Origin: Bacillota bacterium
GTDB lineage: Bacteria; Bacillota; Syntrophomonadia; Syntrophomonadales; Syntrophomonadaceae
NCBI GenBank assembly: GCA_023395515.1
Contig: JAEWZB010000020.1
Coordinates: 1-64,000 of the forward strand
Direction of reading: 5' to 3'
DNA length: 64,000 bases
A model generated the notes under the pieces. It was not told the origin of the DNA, made no database searches, and saw only the letters and a list, made by a program, of their open reading frames with translations. Of the stretch, positions 7,198-15,161 are shown one piece after another. The stretch's first letter is position 1. Every line of letters begins with the position of its first letter. Made by a program: the position numbers and the translations under genes.

Positions 7198-8178
7198 TCA
7201 GTGCAATTTAGTTTGTATAGTATCAATTCCTCCCTCCTGTAACCCGCACTTACTACTTTCATGATTATAAAGATGGAACAGGAGTGTCATTTTGGCAAAC
7301 TGTATTTTCTGGTTTCTTTGCCTGAGTAAGGCACTGACCAAACCTCGGCCTGGAGCAAAGACGAACACCAACAGGAAAACGATTCCAGTCATCACAGCCA
7401 TGCTGCCTGCAATGGATACGTCCAGAAGGGCAGCCATCTGGTATCCCAACACCCCATTGACAGCGCCGATCAGTCCGCTCAAAATCAGCATCCATTTCAA
7501 ATCGTCAGTGAGAAGGTACGCCGTGACCGGCGGACCAATCATGAACGCTACTACCAGTATGGAGCCCACCGCCTGAAACGCACCTACTGCCGTAAGCGAA
7601 ACAAGGGTCATCAGTCCGTAATGGACCAATGCCGGTGTAAATCCTAATACAGCCGCCAACATGGGGTCAAAGGTCACAACCTTTAGCTCCTTGAAGAAGA
7701 CGATGATGACCACCAAATTCAGCAGCAAAAGTGTGCCGGTCGTATATATAGCTTTAGCTCCGATATCAACTCCGGCCACAATCATCCGGTCAAAAGGGGC
7801 AAAAGCAAGTTCGCCTAAGAGTACCGAATCGGTGTCCAGATGCACTGAACCTGCGTAGCGTGTGATGAGGATAATTGCTATGGAAAATAGCAGCGGAAAC
7901 ACGATGCCAATTGCCGCATCCTCGGCTAAAAGCCGCGTGCTTCCCAGCATCTCGGTCAACCAAACAGTTATGACTCCTACCATCGCTGCACCCAATATCA
8001 GCAACGGAGATGAAAGGTCATGGACCATAAAAAACGCCAGAACGATACCGAGCAAAATTGTATGGGTTATCGAGTCGGACATCATAGACATTTTGCGCAG
8101 TACCAGGAACACGCCGGGAAGCGCGCATCCCACCGCCATAATGACAGCAATTAGTTGTATCTCAAACTGGGGGGACAT
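7198..8178 (-). CDS. Metal ABC transporter permease (MntB/ZnuB family), C-terminally truncated
   Basis: 326 residues with about nine hydrophobic helices of the ABC-3 family (Mn/Zn/Fe importers), for example SITHTILLGIVLAF and VGSILVVAFMIGPPVTAYLL. It starts 17 bases inside the end of the other permease gene, with GGAGGCGGG before the ATG, so the two are co-translated and probably form a heterodimeric channel. After the membrane domain comes FAKMTLLFHLYNHE, a soluble linker found in the long permease form that carries a DtxR-like C-terminal domain. Here TGA at 7198 ends the protein early. Transport function should survive. Confidence 0.85.
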   Translation of the reverse strand: MSPQFEIQLIAVIMAVGCALPGVFLVLRKMSMMSDSITHTILLGIVLAFFMVHDLSSPLLILGAAMVGVITVWLTEMLGSTRLLAEDAAIGIVFPLLFSIAIILITRYAGSVHLDTDSVLLGELAFAPFDRMIVAGVDIGAKAIYTTGTLLLLNLVVIIVFFKELKVVTFDPMLAAVLGFTPALVHYGLMTLVSLTAVGAFQAVGSILVVAFMIGPPVTAYLLTDDLKWMLILSGLIGAVNGVLGYQMAALLDVSIAGSMAVMTGIVFLLVFVFAPGRGLVSALLRQRNQKIQFAKMTLLFHLYNHESSKCGLQEGGIDTIQTKLH

Positions 8179-9085
8179 GGGACCCGCCTCCTTCCAACTT
8201 CAATAGAAATCTATTTTTCCTGCGCCGGTACAGTCTGTGCAGAATGCCTCTTCCCGGTGCGAGCAGGACACTGACTATAACAATCAAGCTGACACATACC
8301 ACAATCGCAGGGCCTGTCGGGAGCTTGGTCATCAGAGAGCTAGCTGCTGTTCCCACAATACCGGACACAGCACCAAATATGGCCGCCAGCCAAGCCATTA
8401 CCCAGAGCTTATTCGTCCACTGGCGCGCTGCAACAGCCGGGGCAATCAGCATGGCGCTCATCAAGATCACGCCCACTGTCTGTAACCCAATGATGATAGC
8501 CAGCACCACCATGACCGACAGCAGCAGGTTCAGTTTTTGAGGTGAGAATCCGAGACTTTGGGCAAAATCACTGTCAAAGGTAAAGAGCTTAAATTCCTTC
8601 CAGAACAGAAAGACCAGCAACAACAGAATCGTGCCACAGATAGCCATCAAAAGGATATCACGCTGCATCAGCGTGGAAGCCTGCCCGAATATAAAGCGTT
8701 TAAGTCCCGCCTGATTGGAATTCGGAATCTTTTGTACATAGGTCAGTAACAGCAGCCCCAACCCAAAAAATACTGACATCACCAAAGCCAAGGCGCTATC
8801 AAATTTGATTCGCGTGTGCCGGACAATACTCATAATAAAAAGAGTTGCCATAAGCCCGGAAACAAGCGCGCCTAGCAGCAGAATTTCTGTGCTTTTACTG
8901 CCTAGCAGAATAAACGCCATAACCACGCCAGGCAGTGCGGAGTGGGAAACGCCGTCACCCAACAGGCTTTGTTTCCGCAGTACGGCAAAACTCCCCAATA
9001 CGCCGCTGATAACTCCCAAAAGGGCTGACCCCAAGGCCACTGTCTGAAATGTGTAGTCACTTAATAAAGAAATAATGGCACTCAC
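8162..9085 (-). CDS. Metal ABC transporter permease (MntB/ZnuB family)
   Basis: 307 residues, multi-helical ABC-3 permease: LLGVISGVLGSFAVLRKQSLLGDGVSHSALPG is the typical N-terminal block, and GVILMSAMLIAPAVAARQ is the conserved helix. It starts with GTG overlapping the TGA of the ATPase gene (GTGA), a tightly coupled arrangement. It pairs with the downstream permease; the two are paralogues. The operon runs substrate-binding protein, ATPase, permease, permease. Confidence 0.88.
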   Translation of the reverse strand: MSAIISLLSDYTFQTVALGSALLGVISGVLGSFAVLRKQSLLGDGVSHSALPGVVMAFILLGSKSTEILLLGALVSGLMATLFIMSIVRHTRIKFDSALALVMSVFFGLGLLLLTYVQKIPNSNQAGLKRFIFGQASTLMQRDILLMAICGTILLLLVFLFWKEFKLFTFDSDFAQSLGFSPQKLNLLLSVMVVLAIIIGLQTVGVILMSAMLIAPAVAARQWTNKLWVMAWLAAIFGAVSGIVGTAASSLMTKLPTGPAIVVCVSLIVIVSVLLAPGRGILHRLYRRRKNRFLLKLEGGGSHVPPV

Positions 9086-9837
9086 ACCGCACTCCTTAAT
9101 AGGGTACCGGTGCTCCGGTATGTTTTTTTCAAATTGTCTTCATGAAAAACATCTTCGATTGGTCCGCTGGCCACCACCCGCAAATTGATAAGCGTCACCC
9201 AGTCGAAATAATCCGCCACTGTCTGCAGGTCGTGGTGAACCACCACTACCGTTTTTCCCTGCTCTTTTAGTTCTTTCAAGAGCAGGATGATGGCTTTTTC
9301 GGTCTGCGCATCCACGCCTTTAAACGGTTCATCCATGAAGTAAATCTCCGCTTCCTGCACCAGCGCACGGGCTAAAAATACCCGTTGCTGCTGGCCACCG
9401 GAGAGCTGGCTAATCTGACGGGAGGCGTATTCCTCCATACCTACCTTTTGCAAGGTCTTTCGCGCCAGCTCTACATCCGCTTTGCGGGGGCGCCTGATCC
9501 AGCCAAGTTTTCCGTAACAGCCCATCAGCACTACATCTAGCACAGTCGCAGGAAAATCCCAATCTACGCTGCCGCTTTGCGGAACGTAGCCAATACGATT
9601 TTTCAGTAGGTGTATATCACCTCTTCGGTTTATGAAACGGACTACTCCAGAAACCGGTTTCAGCAACCTAAGCATTGCTTTGATGAGAGTAGTCTTGCCT
9701 GCACCGTTAGGCCCCACCACCGCCATCAACTTTCCTTGGGGGATCTTCAGGTCAATATCCCATAAAACCGGCTGGGCATCATAGGCCACGGTAAGGTCTT
9801 CAACCTCCACCGCATAGCTTTGCATTTTCATGTCCAT
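9082..9837 (-). CDS. Metal ABC transporter ATP-binding protein
   Basis: About 251 residues. Walker A GPNGAGKTT, signature LSGGQQQR, Walker B IYFMDEP and the switch His in VVVVHHD are all present; it powers the import system. The ATG at 9837 is preferred because GGGGTG lies eight bases upstream; an in-frame GTG at 9846 falls inside that ribosome site. Its stop overlaps the next permease start. It follows the binding-protein gene by 13 bases. Confidence 0.9.
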   Translation of the reverse strand: MDMKMQSYAVEVEDLTVAYDAQPVLWDIDLKIPQGKLMAVVGPNGAGKTTLIKAMLRLLKPVSGVVRFINRRGDIHLLKNRIGYVPQSGSVDWDFPATVLDVVLMGCYGKLGWIRRPRKADVELARKTLQKVGMEEYASRQISQLSGGQQQRVFLARALVQEAEIYFMDEPFKGVDAQTEKAIILLLKELKEQGKTVVVVHHDLQTVADYFDWVTLINLRVVASGPIEDVFHEDNLKKTYRSTGTLLRSAV

Positions 9838-9850
9838 ACTAATCACCCCA

Positions 9851-10786
9851 TCATTTTAGTGCTTCCACGATAGTATCAATGTTGGCTTTGCAGGTGAGGA
9901 TATAACTTTCAGCACCGGAACCTTGTCCGCCAAGCGAGTCGGAGTACAACTCGCCGCCAATGGCAACATCAAACCCTTTGGCTTTGACTGCTGCTTGAAG
10001 CGCCTCAATAGTTTTAGGCGGCACCGAAGACTCAACGAAAACCGCTTTAATCTGCCGTTCCACGATAAAATCAGCCAAGGCGCTTACATCGGCAGTACCT
10101 GCCTCAGCATCAGTACTAATGCCTTGAAGACCTCGCACCTCAAAATCATAAGCTTCACCAAAGTAATTGAACGCGTCGTGGGCCGTAACCAGCACTCGCT
10201 GCCCCTCCGGCACTTCCGCAACTCTATCCCGAATATAGGCGTCTATGCCATCTAGTTCATTGAGGTAATTCGCCAGATTCGACTCATAATCGGATTCATG
10301 ATCAGGATCGGCCTGAGACAGTCCACCCGCAACAATTCTGGCCGCGTCCTTCCAAAGCGAAACATCGAACCAGATATGCGGATCATACACTGAGGTATCT
10401 TCCTCCCAGGTAAGAAGCTTGGATTCGTCAAGCCCTTCTTCAATGCAAATTACCGCGTGCCCTTGGCCGGATAAGGATTTAAAGACCTCCCCCATCTTAC
10501 CTTCCAAATGCAGCCCGTTATATACAACAACATCGGATTTCTGCATCAGGGTTACGTCGCCGGCACTGGCTTGGTAAAGATGGGGGTCAATGCCGGGACC
10601 CATTAAACAGTTAACTATGATATGCTCTCCGCCGATAATTCTAGACAAATCCGCCAGCATAGTCGTCGTCGCCACCACATTCAGCTTATCATTTTTCATG
10701 TCAGATGCCGGCTGGGCACCGCACCCCGCCAACACCAGCATCAAAGCCAGGGCAATACTTAGTAAGCCTTTTACTTTCTTCTTCAT
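9851..10786 (-). CDS. Metal-binding lipoprotein of an Mn/Zn ABC transporter (cluster A-I)
   Basis: 311 residues. A lipoprotein signal with lipobox LVLAGC (Cys22) anchors it to the outer face of the membrane. The metal-ligand regions of the PsaA/ZnuA fold are visible: DPHLYQ, DPHIWFD, AHDAFNYFG, FVESSV and GGELYSDSLG. There is no His-rich loop such as most ZnuA proteins carry, and a divergent MntR gene lies next door, so Mn(II) is the likelier cargo; Zn or Fe cannot be excluded. First gene of the operon, with GGAGGT before its ATG. Confidence 0.88.
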   Translation of the reverse strand: MKKKVKGLLSIALALMLVLAGCGAQPASDMKNDKLNVVATTTMLADLSRIIGGEHIIVNCLMGPGIDPHLYQASAGDVTLMQKSDVVVYNGLHLEGKMGEVFKSLSGQGHAVICIEEGLDESKLLTWEEDTSVYDPHIWFDVSLWKDAARIVAGGLSQADPDHESDYESNLANYLNELDGIDAYIRDRVAEVPEGQRVLVTAHDAFNYFGEAYDFEVRGLQGISTDAEAGTADVSALADFIVERQIKAVFVESSVPPKTIEALQAAVKAKGFDVAIGGELYSDSLGGQGSGAESYILTCKANIDTIVEALK

Positions 10787-10800
10787 AAGATACCTCCATA

Positions 10801-10920
10801 AAATATAAATCTAATGCCTAAATAGCACTTATCCCCGTTCTCTTTGTTAGGGGCGGGAAATAACGTTACTTTCAACTAATCTATGAATCATAAGTAGAAA
10901 GGGTTACAAATATAAATGTA
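10801..10920. promoter_or_regulatory. Divergent promoter region with candidate MntR sites
   Basis: A 13-base direct repeat occurs at both ends: AAATATAAATCTA (10801-10813) next to the transporter start and AAATATAAATGTA (10908-10920) next to mntR. The second copy lies in a partial palindrome, TACAnnTATAnnTGTA (10905-10920). Placement suggests operator sites for autoregulated, manganese-dependent repression of both directions; this is inference, since neither copy matches the Bacillus MntR box. Confidence 0.4.
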
Positions 10921-10953
10921 GCAATGATAAAAAGTACAAAAGGATTGATGCTT

Positions 10954-11442
10954 ATGAATAAACCTTCCGATTCAGAGTTTCGCACCGTTCGGGGATATCA
11001 ACTTAAAAATCAACAGGAAGGCAAGCTGACTGCGGCATTGGAGGACTATCTTGAAATGGTGTATAGGCTGTGCCTTGAAGATAATTATGCTCGGGTGGGC
11101 AAACTTTCGGAACTGCTGCATGTTAAGCCGTCATCTACCTCCAAGATGATTCTTAGACTTGTGGATCTTGGATATCTGGAATATGACCGCTACGATAGTA
11201 TCATTCTCACCGATAAGGGCAAGAAAATAGGGACCTATCTTCTTGATCGCCATAATACATTAGAGCGCTTTTTAACAATGATAGGTAATACTAATCCTCT
11301 GGAAGAAGTTGAACTGGTTGAGCATTCGCTAAGTCCCTCAACCGTATCGGAAATAAAGAATTTGTTGGAGTTTTTTAAGGAGAATCCAGACATTGAAAAA
11401 CAATATAAAGCCTTTAAAAAACAGCGCCGGGGAGCAATGTGA
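10954..11442 (+). CDS. mntR: Manganese-dependent transcriptional regulator (DtxR family, MntR-like)
   Basis: About 162 residues. An N-terminal winged helix (LEDYLEMVYRLC to LTDKGKKIG) is followed by the helical dimerisation/metal domain. The Bacillus MntR ligands all have counterparts: Asp and Glu in EDYLE, His in LLDRHNTLE, and Glu, Glu and His in VELVEHSLS. There is no SH3-like third domain, as is usual for MntR. Start 10954 is preferred because AGGA at 10940-10943 lies ten bases upstream. It is divergent from the transporter operon it presumably represses when Mn(II) is replete. Confidence 0.88.
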   Translation: MNKPSDSEFRTVRGYQLKNQQEGKLTAALEDYLEMVYRLCLEDNYARVGKLSELLHVKPSSTSKMILRLVDLGYLEYDRYDSIILTDKGKKIGTYLLDRHNTLERFLTMIGNTNPLEEVELVEHSLSPSTVSEIKNLLEFFKENPDIEKQYKAFKKQRRGAM

Positions 11443-11551
11443 AGCGGGGTTTTTAGCACATTGAATCCGTTTGAAGTCGTACCCCTCACTCCTATACCGG
11501 TGCCAATTTATACGCTTCTTAACTTTGCACACCCTTAGGTACGGGCACATC

Positions 11552-12622
11552 TTAATCGGACAGTTCCTTTGCGTAGTATTGGCCATTATCAGTGTAGCCG
11601 TTCGCTTCAAGCACATTGCATGAAGAAATATTCTCCTTATGGGGCTGTACTACCACACGCTTGGCGCCGAGAGCAGACAGTCTTTCCTCAAGCAATCGCA
11701 CCATTTCCTTACCATAACCTTTCTGCAGGTATTCCGGTGCACCGATTAGATAATCAATACTAAACATCACACCCGGAATATCGACCACATACCAATCTTC
11801 GTGCTGCTGACCGAAATAACAATCATAGTATTGGCAAAAACCTATTGCCACACCGTCGATTTCGGCAATAAAATGCGTAATAAAGTTAAATTCGCCACGC
11901 CTGTTGCGGATTTCATGAATCCAGTCGCCGGGATGCTCGTACCACTTAGCAGTGTGCGGCATATAAAGCCATTTTTCCATCAATCCAATATCCGCATCCC
12001 CAAGTGGGCGAAGCATTAGTTGCCCGGGATAATTCTGGTTCATGAATGCCTTATGAAACTTGTCAAAGCCGGCGTTATCCGTTTCGGCCAGCTCATATTC
12101 GGGGGCGAGAAGACGAAATTCTCCGCCGCCGTTCAGTGAACCGGAAATGAGCTCATAGACCATAAATGCATCCGGGGCGGTACCATCCGGCAGTACGAGT
12201 CCATATTCCCGTGCACGTTTGAAGTCAAGCTTTGGGTAATAATCCGGAATCCCGACTATTAAAACTGCGTTATACCCCAGTTCACGAGCCTTTTCCAGAC
12301 TGTAGCGCACAAGTGCGGCGCCGATACCCTGCTTATGATACTTAGGCAGAATGCTTAAGGGGCCAAACGTTATGGTTGGGGTTTTGGTTCCGTCAACACG
12401 CAGAATCCCGCTTTTGGTGTAGAGAATATGTCCGGCAATTTCACCGTTGCAGTCCGCAACCAAGCAAAGCTCCGGGATAACAGATTCCGAACCCCGCAAA
12501 AGTGACACCAGGAAATGCTCATCCATACGTTGCCTGCCGGGATAATCCAGAGTCAAGAATGCTTGGTATGTCAGTCGCAGTATTGAATTGTAATCTTCAT
12601 AGCGTTCCTCGCGTATTATCAT
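11552..12622 (-). CDS. Tandem GNAT acetyltransferase (two fused domains)
   Basis: About 356 residues with two GNAT domains. The first (about 1-165) has the acetyl-CoA loop KYHKQGIGAALV and a following GIPDYYPKLDF, like YhbS-type acetyltransferases. The second (about 195-356) resembles aminoglycoside 6'-N-acetyltransferases and RimJ relatives, with DYLIGAPEYLQKGYGKEMV and NISSCNVLEANGY. Both acyl-CoA motifs look intact. Substrates are unknown; aminoglycoside resistance is possible for the second domain but unproven. Start 12622 has AAGGGG at good spacing, while the ATG at 12628 sits too close to it. Confidence 0.82.
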   Translation of the reverse strand: MIIREERYEDYNSILRLTYQAFLTLDYPGRQRMDEHFLVSLLRGSESVIPELCLVADCNGEIAGHILYTKSGILRVDGTKTPTITFGPLSILPKYHKQGIGAALVRYSLEKARELGYNAVLIVGIPDYYPKLDFKRAREYGLVLPDGTAPDAFMVYELISGSLNGGGEFRLLAPEYELAETDNAGFDKFHKAFMNQNYPGQLMLRPLGDADIGLMEKWLYMPHTAKWYEHPGDWIHEIRNRRGEFNFITHFIAEIDGVAIGFCQYYDCYFGQQHEDWYVVDIPGVMFSIDYLIGAPEYLQKGYGKEMVRLLEERLSALGAKRVVVQPHKENISSCNVLEANGYTDNGQYYAKELSD

Positions 12623-12655
12623 TTCCATTCCCCTTTCTGCCCGGACATTGATTAT

Positions 12656-12907
12656 TCAATCTTTCCAGTTCCACCAGTTTTTCTTACCATCCGGTAAAAC
12701 TCCGTCATTATCAGCATAGCAGACTGCTAAACGATAACAGTAGAGTGCACACCTATCCACAGCACAACCTTGTGCAAGACAGTCCTTAGCATAGATATCC
12801 TCGGGATTCTGCCCTTTAAGTGTTTCTATGGTCGGATAACCTGCCTTTATCAAGTGTTCTGCCATGTTTTTTCCTATCCCCGGAATTTTCATCAGTTCGG
12901 ACTTCAT
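12656..12907 (-). CDS. Helix-hairpin-helix protein, Cdd1 (pathogenicity locus) family
   Basis: 83 residues. An HhH motif (LMKIPGIGKNMAEHLIKAGY, 5-24) is followed by a compact Cys-containing tail (CLAQGCAVDRCALYCYRLAVCY) and a Trp-rich end (KKNWWNWKD), typical of Cdd1 proteins. The HhH suggests nucleic-acid or protein contact; no activity is established for the family. It is preceded by GGAGGAAAG and lies 33 bases before the GNAT gene on the same strand, so they may be co-transcribed. Confidence 0.8.
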   Translation of the reverse strand: MKSELMKIPGIGKNMAEHLIKAGYPTIETLKGQNPEDIYAKDCLAQGCAVDRCALYCYRLAVCYADNDGVLPDGKKNWWNWKD

Positions 12908-12925
12908 AGACTTTCCTCCATATTT

Positions 12926-12956
12926 GTGTCATAGGGACGGGGGTAGCGACACATTC
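12926..12956. repeat. REP-like hairpin overlapping the AlkD-like stop codon
   Basis: TGTGTC and GACACA flank a G-rich core (AGGGACGGGGG). The pattern resembles the widespread REP-type repeats with a GGGAC core between GTGTC-like arms. It encodes the last residues (VSLPPSL) and the stop codon of the adjacent gene, so that gene's native end may have been replaced. Confidence 0.45.
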
Positions 12957-13669
12957 TTCTTATCTTTTCTCATTGCCAGTTGTTTCTTGTCTGGCGGCAT
13001 TTTTTCTATTGCATATCTTAATGCAGTTCTAGGCATTATCTCCTTCTTACTTAACACATATTGATATACATCTTCCTCATAATTTGTGCCTAAAGATTTC
13101 AACATCCAGCCATACCCTTTTTGTACTAAATCGTCCTTATCCAATAATAATCTATCCGCAATAGTAAAAACATCTTCCTTAAATAAACCCATTTTAGCTG
13201 GTATGATAAGTGATACCGCTGCGGCACGCCTAACCCATCTGTTAGGTGATTGCGTCCATTCCTTAAGGTTTTCTATGTATGATGGATACATTTCCAGAAA
13301 GGTGCCCACGCTATGGTTACACAAAGTATCGCAGGAGGCCCAGTTGCTTACATATTCATTTACCCATTTTTCAAATACATCAAAGTCTTCCACCGTATAC
13401 TCTTTATTAAGTTCATATGACCAGTTACAGGCAATAAAAGATTCCTCCATCATTCCCGACTTCCATAGTTCTTCACATAAAGTAAATACTTCTTTTTTGG
13501 AAAGCCCTGTAAAACTCTTAAACGCCTGTTTGGATATCTTTGTAACCAGGGAGGTTTTTACACCATATAATTTTACTTCTTCTTTAAAAAATCTTTTACC
13601 ACTTTCCCTAGTCTTTTCATCTATGTTGCTCATTAGTTCTTGCCTGACCTGTTCGATTATGTTAGACAT
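12929..13669 (-). CDS. DNA alkylation repair protein (AlkD-like, HEAT-repeat glycosylase family)
   Basis: About 246 residues of helical repeats. Motifs of the AlkD/AlkC superfamily are visible: WVRRAAAVSLIIPAK, DDLVQKGYGWMLKSLG and PRTALRYAIEKMP. The family removes 3-methyl- and 7-methylpurines without base flipping, but members of this branch are not all active. Start 13669 is chosen because GGAAGG lies eight bases upstream; the frame begins earlier, at 13696. The C-terminal KNVSLPPSL is encoded by a REP-like repeat. Confidence 0.8.
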   Translation of the reverse strand: MSNIIEQVRQELMSNIDEKTRESGKRFFKEEVKLYGVKTSLVTKISKQAFKSFTGLSKKEVFTLCEELWKSGMMEESFIACNWSYELNKEYTVEDFDVFEKWVNEYVSNWASCDTLCNHSVGTFLEMYPSYIENLKEWTQSPNRWVRRAAAVSLIIPAKMGLFKEDVFTIADRLLLDKDDLVQKGYGWMLKSLGTNYEEDVYQYVLSKKEIMPRTALRYAIEKMPPDKKQLAMRKDKKNVSLPPSL

Positions 13670-13774
13670 CTTTAAGTCCTTCCCTTCCTTTAACATGCTT
13701 ATCTTAATGCAAATGCACTTGCAAAAGCATCAAGGTCATCAATGATAAATAAGTCACTACTCCAATTATAAAAA

Positions 13775-14254
13775 CTATTTAGTACAGGTTGCATATAAGA
13801 ATCGCCCATAACCTATTTCTGCTGCATTTTTCATTAATTCCCCATTTAACCATAAGGCAATATCTGCCAAGTTCCTATCCGATAATGGCCATTGGGACTG
13901 CCGTTTAGATAGATAATCTGCCTCTGACAAATCGTTTAATTTAGAGACCCATTTATCATGGAGTGAATCTATGGCCGCTTTTGCTTTTTCGATACTTCCC
14001 GGCCAAGGGATATCTTCTTTTTTTAAAGTGCCATCTCCAAAATTACAATTCCATGCCATACTCCACCAATATATAATATGCCACATAATCCATGCGATAC
14101 TGGGCGGTCCCATCTCATAGCTTTCAGTTTCGGGCCAATCTACCCACCAACTATCTTCCTCTTTATAGACCTGCAGCCCCGTGGGACTGAATGCCCATAG
14201 CGCCTCTGTCTCACCTAAATTGTCTATATGATAAAGATAAAGCTGCCAAGCCAT
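13775..14254 (-). CDS. DinB-like (DfsB family) protein
   Basis: 159 residues of a DinB four-helix-bundle protein. The metal-site-like His is in SIAWIMWHIIYWW, and DRNLADIALWLNGELMKNAAEIG carries the later helices. DinB proteins are thiol transferases or of unknown function. The N-terminus looks 10-20 residues short. The ATG at 14254 has no ribosome site, while AAGGAAGG lies about 40 bases further upstream with an open frame and no ATG, GTG or TTG between. Either an unusual start codon is used or the 5' end is damaged. Confidence 0.7.
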   Translation of the reverse strand: MAWQLYLYHIDNLGETEALWAFSPTGLQVYKEEDSWWVDWPETESYEMGPPSIAWIMWHIIYWWSMAWNCNFGDGTLKKEDIPWPGSIEKAKAAIDSLHDKWVSKLNDLSEADYLSKRQSQWPLSDRNLADIALWLNGELMKNAAEIGYGRFLYATCTK

Positions 14255-14359
14255 GTCTAACTGAAATAGTATGTTCTTTTTTATCTTCTTCTACCTTCCT
14301 TCTCTTAAGATTGTCACTAAATATAATATTATCTCATATATTATGGTGAGGTGATAACA

Positions 14360-15034
14360 TTGAAAAAATCAATACCCTTTAATACCGTGGTAATTGCGGA
14401 AGAGATGAAATATGAAGGTGTTACTGTTTTAAATTACCGCATAGAATATCCTGAATTCACTGCCAATAACTACAAAACCGGTATAAAGGTTGTAAACCAG
14501 TATTATCGAGATAAAGCCCTGGCACTACAAAACAACTTCCGTACCAAGCTCTACCAAATGGCAGTTGCTCAGTATCTGGATGATGTCAAAAACGGCTATC
14601 CGGTGCGTGTATATGAAGGTCTGCAGACCTTTGACGTAACTTATAACCAAGCCTGTATAATCAGTTTGTATTTGGATAACTACCAATACACTGGTGGAGC
14701 TCACGGCCTAACCACCAGGACTTCCCAGACCTGGAACCTGAAGACTAGAAAGATGCTCAAACTTAGAGAACTGTATAAGTGTTCCGGTAACTATCAATCG
14801 TATATTAAAAAGAGAATTATTGCCGAGATAAAGGAAAACCCTGATCTTTATTTCGAAAATTATGAGGAGCTGGTAGAACAGACTTTTGATGTAAATAATT
14901 TTTACTGCACTCCTGAAGGAGTAGTAGTTTATTTTCAGCAGTACGATATTGCACCCTATTCAAGTGGTATAAGAGAATTTTTATTTCCCTATAACAAATG
15001 CATAATCGATCCCGCCAAAAAGTGTACCAAATAG
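14360..15034 (+). CDS. DUF3298/DUF4163 domain protein (RsiV-like fold)
   Basis: 224 residues from TTG at 14360, which follows GAGGTGAT at ideal spacing; an in-frame GTG at 14351 lies inside that site. The DUF4163-like N-terminal half (YPEFTANNYKTGIKVVNQYY) precedes the DUF3298 core with YTGGAHGLT and the end motif VYFQQYDIAPYSSGIREFLFPY. These domains occur in RsiV-type lysozyme-binding anti-sigma factors and in many surface proteins; here there is no signal peptide or transmembrane helix. A frameshifted piece of a second copy lies at 5893-6000. Confidence 0.78.
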   Translation: MKKSIPFNTVVIAEEMKYEGVTVLNYRIEYPEFTANNYKTGIKVVNQYYRDKALALQNNFRTKLYQMAVAQYLDDVKNGYPVRVYEGLQTFDVTYNQACIISLYLDNYQYTGGAHGLTTRTSQTWNLKTRKMLKLRELYKCSGNYQSYIKKRIIAEIKENPDLYFENYEELVEQTFDVNNFYCTPEGVVVYFQQYDIAPYSSGIREFLFPYNKCIIDPAKKCTK

Positions 15035-15119
15035 GCTATTTGAAAGTTGGTAAATTTCAGGCATCTTTTTACTTTAGACCTGACCAGAACAGTCAATACT
15101 AAGATTTTTTTTAGTAGAT

Positions 15120-15161
15120 AGGGTTATAAAAACAGAGGAATTCCCTCTGTCTTTATAACCC
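15120..15161. terminator. Bidirectional terminator hairpin
   Basis: AGGGTTATAAA (15120) pairs with TTTATAACCCT (to 15161), with an inner CAGAGG/CCTCTG stem around AATT. It abuts the stop codon of the minus-strand gene at 15162 and serves the convergent DUF3298 gene too. Confidence 0.75.

Noticed and set aside
7198..7200. Second selenocysteine codon in the metal permease
   Set aside because: No SECIS-like hairpin follows, no redox role is expected here, and the family usually has Trp at this point.
13086..13745. 219-codon plus-strand frame
   Set aside because: It is the antisense shadow of the AlkD-like gene, with no ribosome site and an unlikely amino-acid composition.
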